Positions 1-6,879 of a stretch of 16,985 nucleotides of DNA are shown here, piece by piece; within the stretch, counting starts at the first letter, position 1; each line of letters opens with the position of its first letter. The DNA is taken from NCBI GenBank assembly GCA_022865365.1, contig JALHSW010000567.1:1-16985 (forward strand), written 5' to 3'. The DNA comes from Acidimicrobiia bacterium (GTDB lineage: Bacteria; Actinomycetota; Acidimicrobiia; IMCC26256; PALSA-555). Made by a program: the position numbers and the translations under genes. The notes under the pieces were generated by a model. It made no database searches. It worked only from the letters and a program-made list of their open reading frames with translations, and had not been told where the DNA came from.

Positions 1-1
1 C

Positions 2-637
2 GCGGCCGCCGAGGACGCGGCGCGCCTGCTCGAGTCGCTCGGCCATCACGTCGAGGTGGCATCACCCCCGGCGCTCGACGAGACCGATCTCGTCAACTTC
101 TTCGTCGCCGTGATGACCACCGACGTCGTGAGGGAGGTGGAAGAGGTCGCCCGGATCGCCGGACGCGAGGTCGGTCCCGACGACTTCGAAGCGCTCACCT
201 GGACGTACTACGAGATGGGGAAGACCTACACGTCGGTCCAGCACCTCGAGGCAATCGACGCCGCGCACGCGTGGACCCGGCGGGTCGCCTCGTGGTTCAC
301 CCCCGCGGCCGGGACGGGCGGGGGCGGCGAGTTCGACCTCCTGCTCACACCGACCCTCGCCGAGCCGCCACCCGAGATCGGCGATCTCGTCGGCACCGTG
401 GAAGACCCGCTGCGCGGGATGGCCCGGGCGACGGTGTTCGCGGCGTACACCGCGCCGTTCAATGTCACCGGCCAACCGGCGATGTCGGTCCCGCTGTACT
501 GGGAGGCCTCGCGCAACCTGCCGATCGGCGTGCAGCTCGTCGCCGACCACACGCGCGAGGACCTCCTGTTGCGCGTCGCAGCGCAACTCGAGACCGCGCG
601 CCCGTGGGCCGACCGACGTGCGCCCGTCCACGCCTGA
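2..637 (+). CDS. Amidase-signature hydrolase, C-terminal part (5' end outside window)
   Basis: This is the 3' part of an amidase-signature (AS) family gene. The frame is open from base 2, so the GTG at 56 is internal rather than the start. The visible residues (AAAEDAARLLESLGHHVEV, later DLLLTPTLAEPP and FNVTGQPAMSVPL) align with the C-terminal half of the complete amidase that follows. For example, ARLLESLGHHVEV matches AKLLEGLGHRVEV, and FNVTGQPAMSVPL matches FNLTGQPAISLPM. AS enzymes hydrolyse C-N bonds of amides with a Lys-cisSer-Ser triad. The triad lies in the missing N-terminal half, so activity cannot be judged. It ends 37 nt before the next gene and probably shares its transcript. 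The two look like a diverged tandem duplication. The substrate is unknown. Confidence 0.9.
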   Translation, partial: AAAEDAARLLESLGHHVEVASPPALDETDLVNFFVAVMTTDVVREVEEVARIAGREVGPDDFEALTWTYYEMGKTYTSVQHLEAIDAAHAWTRRVASWFTPAAGTGGGGEFDLLLTPTLAEPPPEIGDLVGTVEDPLRGMARATVFAAYTAPFNVTGQPAMSVPLYWEASRNLPIGVQLVADHTREDLLLRVAAQLETARPWADRRAPVHA

Positions 638-674
638 ATCAGACGCCTGACCCAGAGAAGGCCTACGGAAGAAC

Positions 675-2147
675 ATGACGAACGACGGGCGCGATCCCCT
701 CGCCATGCTGGACGCGACCGCGCAGGCCGAGCTCGTCGCGAGCGGTGAGGTCACCCCCCTCGAGCTCGTCGATGCGGCGATCGCGCGGATCGAGGCGGTC
801 GATCCCGAGATCAACTCCGTGGTTCTGCGGCGCTTCGAGCACGCCCGCGCCGAGGCCGCGTCCGACGACCTCCCGCCCGGTCCGTTCCGGGGCGTCCCGT
901 TCCTCACCAAGGACCTCGCGTGCCCAACGGCCGGCGAGCCCCAGACCGACGGCATGCGGGCGGCGAAAGCCGCGGGCTGGCTCGCAACCGAGACATCGCA
1001 CCTGGCACTGCGATTCCGCCGAGCCGGCCTGGTGAACCTGGGCCGCACCAACAGCCCCGAGCTCGGACTCGTGCCCACGACCGAGCCGCTCGCGTGGGGA
1101 CCCACCCACAACCCATGGGATCCGGCACTCACACCCGGCGGCTCGAGCGGCGGGTCCGCCGCCGCGGTCGCAGCCGGGCTCGTGGCGTTCGCGCACGCGT
1201 CCGATGGTGGTGGGTCCATCCGCATCCCCGCGAGCGCGTGCGGGCTCGTCGGCTTGAAGACCTCACGGGGCCGCATCTCGGTCGGCCCGAGCCGCGGCGA
1301 GCTCAGCGGCTTCCTCTCGGTGCAGTTCGCCGTCACGCGCTCCGTCCGCGACGCCGCGGCGCTCCTCGACGTGGCCGCAGGCGCCGAGCCGGGCGACCCG
1401 GTGGTGGCGCCCGCACCATCCGCGCCCTACCGCGAGCTCACGGCTCGCGCGCCGGGCGCGCTCCGGGTCGGACTCATGACCCGCGCGCCGGGCGACACCA
1501 GCCCGATCCACCCCGAGTGCGTCACCGCGGCAGTGCATGCGGCCAAGCTGCTCGAGGGGCTGGGGCACCGGGTCGAGGTCTCGCACCCGGAGGCGTACGA
1601 CGAACCCGACCGCGCCGCGATGTTCGCGACGCTCTGGGGCGTCGACGCCGCAGTGAAGGTCGCGACCTGGGGGAACCTGCTCGAGCGGACCCTGGTCGAG
1701 GACGATGTCGAGCCCGCGACGTGGGTGATGGCCTCGGCCGGGCGCGACGTCCTGGCGACGCGCTACCTCGAGACCGTGAGCCGGATGCAGGTCTGGGCAC
1801 GCGCGATGGCCGATTGGTGGGAGCCCGCGCCCAGGGGCAGCGGTTTCGACCTCCTGCTCACGCCCACGCTCGGCGAGCCACCGGTTCCGCTCGGGACGTT
1901 CACGCCCCCGTCCGGAGATCCGTTTGCCGGGCTACTGCGCGCCGGGCCGTTCACGCCGTTCACACCGTCGTTCAACCTCACCGGGCAGCCGGCGATCTCG
2001 CTTCCGATGCACCAGAGTGCCGACGGTCTCCCGATCGGCGTCCACTTCGTCGGTGCGTACGGGCGCGACGACCTCCTGCTCGCGGTCGCATCCCAGCTCG
2101 AGGCGGCGAGCCCCTGGGCCGAGCGGACACCACGCGTCCACGCATGA
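675..2147 (+). CDS. Amidase-signature family amidase
   Basis: A complete 490-residue AS-family amidase, the usual length for the family, probably cytosolic since no signal peptide is seen. The full catalytic set is present: Lys79 in FLTKD, cis-Ser157 in PGGSSGGSAAAVAAG, and nucleophile Ser181 in DGGGSIRIPAS, with the canonical spacing of 24 between the two serines. The C-terminal DLLLTPTLGEPP and FNLTGQPAISLP blocks are typical. ATG 675 has a GGAAG 3 nt upstream (tight) and a GAAGG further back. The gene sits between a paralogous amidase and an AtuA-family gene whose ribosome binding site overlaps its stop codon, so the genes are probably translated from one message. It could hydrolyse an amide produced or consumed by the AtuA pathway. 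It is unlikely to be GatA, because a genuine gatA lies with gatB and gatC elsewhere in the window. Confidence 0.93.
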   Translation: MTNDGRDPLAMLDATAQAELVASGEVTPLELVDAAIARIEAVDPEINSVVLRRFEHARAEAASDDLPPGPFRGVPFLTKDLACPTAGEPQTDGMRAAKAAGWLATETSHLALRFRRAGLVNLGRTNSPELGLVPTTEPLAWGPTHNPWDPALTPGGSSGGSAAAVAAGLVAFAHASDGGGSIRIPASACGLVGLKTSRGRISVGPSRGELSGFLSVQFAVTRSVRDAAALLDVAAGAEPGDPVVAPAPSAPYRELTARAPGALRVGLMTRAPGDTSPIHPECVTAAVHAAKLLEGLGHRVEVSHPEAYDEPDRAAMFATLWGVDAAVKVATWGNLLERTLVEDDVEPATWVMASAGRDVLATRYLETVSRMQVWARAMADWWEPAPRGSGFDLLLTPTLGEPPVPLGTFTPPSGDPFAGLLRAGPFTPFTPSFNLTGQPAISLPMHQSADGLPIGVHFVGAYGRDDLLLAVASQLEAASPWAERTPRVHA

Positions 2148-2157
2148 GGTGCGCTCG

Positions 2158-3531
2158 GTGAACGCCAACGGAACGGTGCGGATCGCCGGCGGGCAGGGGT
2201 TCTACGGGGACACTCCGCGTTCGGTCGAAGGCCTGCTGGCCGAGGGGATCGACTACCTCTGCCTCGAAGCGCTCGCCGAGCTGACCCTCGCGATCCTCCA
2301 GAAGGACCGTCAGAAGGACGAAGCGCGCGGCTACACGAAGGATCTCCCCGCGTACCTCGCCGCTGCGCTCCCCGAGGTCGCGGCCGGGCGCACCAAGATC
2401 ATCACGAACGCCGGTGGCATCAATCCCACCGGCGCGGCACGCGCCGCGATCGAGACCGCGCACCAGATAGGGATGGACGGCCTGAAGATCGCGACGGTCC
2501 TCGGCGACGACCTCATGCCGCGGATCGACGACCTCGCGGGCCACACCGCCCTCGCCCACCTCGACACTGGTGCGCCGTTCACCGAGTTCCCGCAGCCCGC
2601 GCTCTTCGCCGCCGCGTACCTCGGCGCCCGCCCGATCGTCGACGCGCTCGACCAGGGTGCCGACATCGTGATCACCGGACGCTGCGCCGACGCCGCGCTC
2701 TTCCTCGCGCCACTGGTGCACGAGTACGGCTGGGCGTGGGACGACTGGGACCGGCTGGCCGCGGGGACTCTGGTCGGTCATCTCCTGGAGTGCTCGGGCC
2801 AGACCGCCGGCGGGAACCTCAGCCGCGACTGGTGGACGGTCCCGCACCCGTGGGACCTCCCGTATCCGATCGCCGAGGTCGACGCCGACGGCACCGCGGT
2901 GATCTCGAAGCCGAAGGCATCGGGCGGGCGCGTCAGCTTCGACACGGTGCGTCATCAGCTCCTGTACGAGGTCCACGATCCGGAGCGCTACCTGTCACCC
3001 GACGTGGTCGCCGACTTCACGAGCGCGACGTTCCACGACGAAGGCGACGACCGGGTCCGGATCTCCGACGTCCGGGGCACACCCGCGACCGATACGTACA
3101 AGACGCTCTTCGCCCACCACGTCGGCTGGGCCGGGGAGACGCGCGTCGCGTTCTCATGGCCCGAGGCCCGCGAGAAGGCGACCGCCGCGGCCGCGATCTT
3201 CGCGCAGCGGGTCGCGAGCTCCGGGTTCGCGGTCGACGAGTGGTGCGTCGAGCTGTGGGGTGTCGACGCGTTGGGTGGCCCGACGGTTCCCGCGACCGAT
3301 GCCGAGCCCGCCGAGGTCGTGGCGCGCGTCGCGTGGCGCTGTGCCGACCAGTTGACCGCAGGCCTGGTCGGTCGCGAGATGGTGCCCCTGACCCTCGGCG
3401 CCCCACCGGCAGGACTCACCGGCATGGGACGCGGCGCGGCACGTCCGACCGAGCTCCTCGGGATCTGGCCCACGCTCGTCGAGAAGTCGCTCGTCGACGA
3501 CCACGTCGTCGTCGCCCTGGAGACGTCATGA
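2158..3531 (+). CDS. AtuA-family (DUF1446) protein
   Basis: Residues VRIAGGQGFYGDTPRSVEG at the start, followed by DYLCLEALAELTLAILQKD, KIITNAGGINPTGAARAA and ADIVITGRCADAALFLAP, are the hallmark blocks of the acyclic-terpene-utilisation AtuA / DUF1446 family. The family was named from the Pseudomonas citronellol/geraniol (atu) cluster; its biochemical reaction is not established. The predicted product is 457 residues. GTG 2158 is chosen over the longer open frame (from 1924, which overlaps the amidase) because a GAGG at 2146-2149 lies 8 nt upstream, overlapping the amidase stop codon, and family homology begins immediately after it. The stop overlaps the next gene's ATG by 4 bp. In several genomes the AtuA domain and the small AtuA-like domain are fused; here they are separate, coupled genes. 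Nothing here shows that terpenes are the substrate. Confidence 0.9.
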   Translation: MNANGTVRIAGGQGFYGDTPRSVEGLLAEGIDYLCLEALAELTLAILQKDRQKDEARGYTKDLPAYLAAALPEVAAGRTKIITNAGGINPTGAARAAIETAHQIGMDGLKIATVLGDDLMPRIDDLAGHTALAHLDTGAPFTEFPQPALFAAAYLGARPIVDALDQGADIVITGRCADAALFLAPLVHEYGWAWDDWDRLAAGTLVGHLLECSGQTAGGNLSRDWWTVPHPWDLPYPIAEVDADGTAVISKPKASGGRVSFDTVRHQLLYEVHDPERYLSPDVVADFTSATFHDEGDDRVRISDVRGTPATDTYKTLFAHHVGWAGETRVAFSWPEAREKATAAAAIFAQRVASSGFAVDEWCVELWGVDALGGPTVPATDAEPAEVVARVAWRCADQLTAGLVGREMVPLTLGAPPAGLTGMGRGAARPTELLGIWPTLVEKSLVDDHVVVALETS

Positions 3532-3917
3532 CGCGGCTGCGGCTCCACGAGCTCTGCGGGTACCGCGCCGGCGACAAGGGCGACATCTCCAACGTCGCGC
3601 TGTTCGCCGACGACGCCGAGGTCTACGACGTGATCGTGCGCGAGGTGACCGCCGAGCGCGTGAAGCAGCACTTCGGCACCTTTGTGACCGGGACCGTCGT
3701 GCGCTACGAGGCCGCCAACGTCCTGGCGCTCAACTTCGTGATGCAGGGGGCACTGGGGGGCGGCGGACCTCGCACGCTGCGCAGCGACAGCCTCGGCAAG
3801 GCCCTGGGTGGTGCGCTCGTCCGACTCGAGATCGAGGTGCCCGACGCGCTCGCCGACCGCAGAGCACCTCGACCCGACGTCAGCTGGGCGGAGACGATCA
3901 TCGACCAGCTCCCCTGA
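3528..3917 (+). CDS. AtuA-like small partner protein (ferredoxin-fold AtuA C-terminal domain)
   Basis: A 129-residue protein with the motif LHELCGYRAGDKGDISNVALFA near the N-terminus and a glycine-rich LGGGGPRTLRSDSLGKALGGAL near the end. These are characteristic of the AtuA-like domain that accompanies DUF1446 proteins as a C-terminal fusion or a neighbouring gene. ATG 3528 overlaps the AtuA stop (ATGA), and GGAG lies 5 nt upstream, so translational coupling and formation of a two-subunit complex are likely. Its role is unknown; it may be structural or catalytic within the AtuA complex. It contains no FeS cysteine motif, so 'ferredoxin-fold' refers to topology only. The next gene begins 23 nt downstream. 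Confidence 0.88.
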   Translation: MTRLRLHELCGYRAGDKGDISNVALFADDAEVYDVIVREVTAERVKQHFGTFVTGTVVRYEAANVLALNFVMQGALGGGGPRTLRSDSLGKALGGALVRLEIEVPDALADRRAPRPDVSWAETIIDQLP

Positions 3918-3940
3918 CCGGGGAAGCGTGCCGAGGCAGA

Positions 3941-4516
3941 ATGCGTCAGATGAGCGCTCCCACCGACCTCAATGTCGGCGACGTCGTACCCACGGTCGAG
4001 CTCGAGACGGCGACCGGGAGTCCGGTAGAGCTGGGCGCGTTCCTGGAGCAGACGCTGCTCGTGGTCGCGATCCGGTACTACGGCTGAATCCCCTGTCAGG
4101 ACTACCTCGCGCAGTTGCGCGAGGCGTACCCACGCATCCACGACCTCGGGGCCGCCGTGCTCACCGTCGGGACCGCGGCGGGCTGGCAGGCGGCTGCGCT
4201 CATGGACGCTTCGCGTGGACGAGCCGCACTGCCGTTCCCGTGTGTCGTCGACCCAGACCACAACGTGTACCGCACGTTCGGGTTCGGTCGGGTGCGGTGG
4301 TGGCAGTGGCTGACCCCCAGGCTGTGGCGGAACTACTTGCGTGCCTTCGGGCGGGGCAGCCGACAGGGCAAGGTCACCGGCGACGTGGGACAGCTCCCCG
4401 GAGTGGCGATCGTCGGGCGGGACCGGCGCGTGCGATATCTCTACCGCGCGCGCACGGTCGGCGACTACCCGCCGGTCGAGGCGCTGCTGGAGGCCCTCGA
4501 CGAAGGTCGCCCGTGA
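3941..4516 (+). CDS. Peroxiredoxin-like selenoprotein (UxxC), in-frame TGA read as Sec
   Basis: One continuous frame encodes a thioredoxin-fold, AhpC/TSA-like protein of 191 residues if the TGA at 4085-4087 is read as selenocysteine (U49 from ATG 3941, U46 from ATG 3950). The N-terminal part (NVGDVVPTVELETATGSPVEL) is a typical redoxin start. Beta-strand LLVVAIRYYG leads into U-IPC-QDYLAQL, which replaces the CxxC/peroxidatic Cys motif, and LPFPCVVDPDHNVYRTFGFG and GVAIVGRDRRVRYLYRA follow as in peroxiredoxin-like proteins. Both sides of the TGA belong to the same fold, and the second motif Cys (C52) is intact. A hairpin fitting a bacterial SECIS follows. The likely role is a thiol peroxidase or disulfide oxidoreductase in the cytosol. 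ATG 3941 has GAGG 4 nt upstream; ATG 3950 is an alternative. It is the last gene of the amidase/AtuA run and convergent with plsY. The alternative is a nonsense mutation or sequencing error of TGC/TGT. Confidence 0.85.
4085..4124 (+). promoter_or_regulatory. Selenocysteine UGA codon with bacterial SECIS hairpin
   Basis: TGA 4085-4087 is followed by a perfect stem, CCTCGCGC (4105-4112) pairing with GCGCGAGG (4117-4124), closed by the 4-nt loop AGTT (4113-4116). The apical loop starts 25 nt after the UGA, within the roughly 16-37 nt window described for bacterial SECIS elements, and has a G in its first two positions as SelB-binding loops require. The structure lies entirely in coding sequence, as expected in bacteria. 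I see no extended pairing of the lower part, so SelB binding is inferred. Confidence 0.8.
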
Positions 4517-4523
4517 CCGACCG

Positions 4524-5144
4524 TCACACGACACGCGCTCGCGCGGCACGTATGCGGGCTTCGTAGAACTTCCCCAGGATGAGGAGCGCGCCAATCGTCT
4601 GGGAGATCGGCAGCGCGACGGTCGGATCGGGACCCCAGAGGTTCGGCCACTCGGCGAGCCACCACACAACTGAGGCAATGATCCAGACGGTGCACGCGAC
4701 TTGGATCGCACGCTCGGCGTTCTTCGAGCCGATCGCGCCGAGGGCTGCGGTCGCGCCGTCGATCGGGAAGAAGGCCGGGAACACGGCCGCGACGGCACCG
4801 GCCGATGTCGCGACACCCTTGCCGCCGCGGAAGCGACTCCACACCGGGAAGATGTGCCCGGCGATGGCGGCCGTCGCGCCGGCGTAGGCGCCGTCGGGGC
4901 CGCCGATCGCCCACCCGATCAAGCCGGCGACGAACCCCTTCGCGGCGTCGATGATCATCACCGCGGCGCCCCAGCCCTTGCCCACGACCTGCGCCGTGTT
5001 GAGCCCGCCGGGGTTGCCGCTCCCGGCCGAGCGGATGTCGACCTTGCCGTGGGTCACGAGCCGGGTGACGAGCACCGCGGTCGGGAACGTGCCGATCAGG
5101 TATCCAACGACCGCAGCCGCGACGACGACAGAAACATCGTGCAC
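4524..5144 (-). CDS. plsY: Acyl-phosphate:glycerol-3-phosphate acyltransferase PlsY
   Basis: A 206-residue polytopic membrane protein with the PlsY signature motifs: DIRSAGSGNPGGLNT (residues 36-50, motif 1), GHIFPVWSRFRGGKGVATSAG (from residue 96, containing the glycine-rich GGKG loop), and hydrophobic segments at about 4-27, 51-80, 82-100, 110-130 and 145-165. PlsY transfers an acyl group from acyl-phosphate to glycerol-3-phosphate in the inner leaflet, giving lysophosphatidic acid, the first committed step of phospholipid synthesis. The start is GTG 5144; no ATG start is evident nearby. It lies 85 nt downstream of ilvC on the same strand and is convergent with the selenoprotein gene, with only 7 nt between the stops. 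It may be read through from the ilv operon, but the structured intergenic spacer could separate them. Confidence 0.93.
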   Translation of the reverse strand: MHDVSVVVAAAVVGYLIGTFPTAVLVTRLVTHGKVDIRSAGSGNPGGLNTAQVVGKGWGAAVMIIDAAKGFVAGLIGWAIGGPDGAYAGATAAIAGHIFPVWSRFRGGKGVATSAGAVAAVFPAFFPIDGATAALGAIGSKNAERAIQVACTVWIIASVVWWLAEWPNLWGPDPTVALPISQTIGALLILGKFYEARIRAARARVV

Positions 5145-5167
5145 GAGCGCGAGGCTATTCGCGCCGG

Positions 5168-5216
5168 GTTCTTGGCACGTTGACGTGCGCTCTGCGCAGC
5201 ACCGCGTTCCAAGAAC
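5168..5216. repeat. Nested inverted repeats between ilvC and plsY
   Basis: An outer 8-bp perfect inverted repeat, GTTCTTGG (5168-5175) and CCAAGAAC (5209-5216), encloses two further small hairpins, CACG-TTGA-CGTG (5176-5187) and GCGC-TCT-GCGC (5187-5197, sharing one base). Drawn out it would be a three-way junction. No T-tract follows on either strand, so it is not a standard intrinsic terminator. It could be a processing or stability element in the 85-nt gap between ilvC and plsY, or chance in GC-rich DNA. Confidence 0.35.
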
Positions 5217-5229
5217 TCGATCTGGCGGC

Positions 5230-6258
5230 TCAGCCCCCGGAGACGTCCTTGGGCCGGGCCTTGCCGGCGCCGATCCACGGCATCATCGAGCGGAGCCGGT
5301 CGCCGACCTCTTCGATCGGGTGCTCGGCCGCCTTGCGGCGGAGCGCGTTGAACACCGGTCGACCGGCCTGGTTCTCGAGGATCCACTCCTGGGCGAACTT
5401 GCCGCTTTGGATCTCGTCGAGGATGCGGCGCATCTCGGCCCGCGTCTCGTCGGTGATGATGCGCGGACCGCGAGTCATGTCGCCGTACTCCGCGGTGTCG
5501 GAGATCGAGTACCGCATGTTGGTGATGCCTCCCTCGTAGATGAGGTCGACGATCAGCTTCACCTCGTGCAGCGTCTCGAAGTACGCCGACTCGGGCTGGT
5601 AGCCCGCGTCGACGAGCGTGTCGTAGCCCGCCTTGATGAGCTCGACCACGCCGCCGCACAGGACGGTCTGCTCGCCGAAGAGATCGGTCTCGGTCTCTTC
5701 CTCGAACGTCGTGTCGAGCACACCGGCACGCGTCGCGCCGACGGCCTTCGCGTACGCCAGGGCGGTGCCCTTGGCCTTGCCCGTCTCGTCGGCGGAGACC
5801 GCGACGAGGGCCGGTACACCGCCGCCCTCTTCGAAGGTACGCCGCACGAGGTGCCCCGGTCCCTTGGGCGCGATCATCCACACGTCGACGCCCCTGGGCG
5901 GCGTGATCTGGCCGAAGTGGATGTTGAAGCCATGGGCGAACGCGAGCGAGTCGCGCTCCTCGAGGTTCGGCTCGATGTCGGACTTGTAGACGCGAGCCTG
6001 CTCGGTGTCGGGGAGCAGCACCATGATCACGTCGGCCTCCTTGCACGCTTCCGCGGTGGTGAGCACGCGCAGCCCCGCACCTTCGGCCTTGCTCCACGAG
6101 CTCGAGCCCTCGCGGAGGCCGACGCGCACGTCGACGCCCGACTCCTTGAGGTTCAGCGCATGCGCGTGGCCCTGGGATCCGTAGCCGAGGACGGCGACCT
6201 TGCGCCCCTCGAGCAGGCCGGGGTCGGCGTCGGCGTCGTAGTAGATGGTCGCGGGCAT
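5230..6258 (-). CDS. ilvC: Ketol-acid reductoisomerase (NADP+), class I
   Basis: 342 residues, the standard class I length. The N-terminal Rossmann domain carries GYGSQGHAHA (residues 25-34), followed by RVGLREGSSSW, the loop that reads the NADPH 2'-phosphate. The downstream blocks IAPKGPGHLVRR, DLFGEQTVLCGG (Mg2+-binding Asp and Glu) and FETLHEVKLIVDLIYEGG (second metal-binding Glu region) make up the all-helical knotted catalytic domain. The enzyme isomerises and reduces acetolactate or acetohydroxybutyrate to the dihydroxy acids of the valine/leucine and isoleucine pathways. ATG 6258 has a good Shine-Dalgarno (GAGAGGA, about 8 nt upstream). It is the third gene of ilvBNC, 70 nt after ilvN. 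Confidence 0.98.
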   Translation of the reverse strand: MPATIYYDADADPGLLEGRKVAVLGYGSQGHAHALNLKESGVDVRVGLREGSSSWSKAEGAGLRVLTTAEACKEADVIMVLLPDTEQARVYKSDIEPNLEERDSLAFAHGFNIHFGQITPPRGVDVWMIAPKGPGHLVRRTFEEGGGVPALVAVSADETGKAKGTALAYAKAVGATRAGVLDTTFEEETETDLFGEQTVLCGGVVELIKAGYDTLVDAGYQPESAYFETLHEVKLIVDLIYEGGITNMRYSISDTAEYGDMTRGPRIITDETRAEMRRILDEIQSGKFAQEWILENQAGRPVFNALRRKAAEHPIEEVGDRLRSMMPWIGAGKARPKDVSGG

Positions 6259-6328
6259 GTGGGTGGTCCTCTCGAAACGTGCAGTTCAGGCCGTGCGGGT
6301 GCCCATCAGAGGCAGGGTGAAACGGTAG

Positions 6329-6877
6329 TCAGCCGGCAGGAGTCTTGACCGATCGAAGTCGGGCGGGGCGGCGGGTGAGCTTGGGCAGTGCGATGCGGCC
6401 GGTCCGCTGCAGCTCCAGGATGCCGAACGGTGCAAGCAGATCGGTCATCGCGTCGAGCTTGTCGGGCCGGCCGGCCACCATGATCGTGATCGACTCGTAG
6501 CCGACGTCCTCGATGCGCGCCTCGAAGATCGCGGCCAGCTCGGTGATCTGCGAACGCGCCTCGGCCGCCGCCTTCACCGTCACGAGCATCAGCTCGCGTT
6601 CCACGGCCTGCTCCGTCGAGAGCTCGACGATCTTGATCACCGGGATCAGCTTGTTGAGCTGCTTGGTGACCTGCTCGAGCGGTGCCGAGTCAGCGTCGAC
6701 GACGATCGTCATCCGGCTGTAGCGCTCGTCCTCGGTCGGGCTGACCGCGAGCGACACGATGTTGAAGCCGCGCCGCGCGAACAAGCCGGCCACCCGCGTC
6801 AACACTCCGAACTTGTTCTCCACCAGCACCGAGAGGATGTGAAGCTGTCCGGTCGTTCCATCTGCATTCATGGCCAT
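6329..6877 (-). CDS. ilvN: Acetolactate synthase small (regulatory) subunit
   Basis: 182 residues. An N-terminal ACT domain (HILSVLVENKFGVLTRVAG then FARRGFNIVSLAVSPTED, about residues 12-50) is followed by the conserved C-terminal ALS small-subunit region (MLVTVKA, FEARIEDVGYESITIMVAG, PFGILELQRTGRIAL). It binds the IlvB catalytic subunit, raises its activity and confers valine feedback inhibition through the ACT interface. The start is set at ATG 6877, where GGGGAGG lies 9 nt upstream and overlaps the end of ilvB; ATG 6871 is a second in-frame option. ilvB and ilvN are separated by only 2 nt, so they are translationally coupled. The same frame stays open upstream into ilvB, but that extension is an antiframe shadow. 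Confidence 0.96.
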   Translation of the reverse strand: MAMNADGTTGQLHILSVLVENKFGVLTRVAGLFARRGFNIVSLAVSPTEDERYSRMTIVVDADSAPLEQVTKQLNKLIPVIKIVELSTEQAVERELMLVTVKAAAEARSQITELAAIFEARIEDVGYESITIMVAGRPDKLDAMTDLLAPFGILELQRTGRIALPKLTRRPARLRSVKTPAG

Positions 6878-6879
6878 GG

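Noticed and set aside
62..1336. 424-aa minus-strand open frame
   Set aside because: Antisense to two well-recognised amidases; the sequence is low-complexity Arg/Ser-rich with no family resemblance. Such shadows are expected in GC-rich DNA.
675..2147. Second amidase as a GatA paralogue for tRNA amidation
   Set aside because: It lacks the GatA-specific block after the nucleophile and is not linked to gatB or gatC; the true gatA is at 14884-16311.
4085..4516. Reading 4115-4516 as a separate 133-aa gene or the locus as a pseudogene
   Set aside because: The frame upstream of the TGA encodes a normal redoxin N-terminus with its own start, the only interruption sits at the catalytic motif, and a SECIS-like hairpin follows. 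Sec recoding explains all of it better than an isolated nonsense mutation.
4513..4527. GTGAC-CGACC-GTCAC mini-hairpin between the convergent selenoprotein and plsY stops
   Set aside because: Only 5 bp and no T-tract. It is too weak to call a bidirectional terminator.
4951..6348. 465-aa plus-strand open frame
   Set aside because: Antisense to plsY, ilvC and part of ilvN, which are unambiguous.
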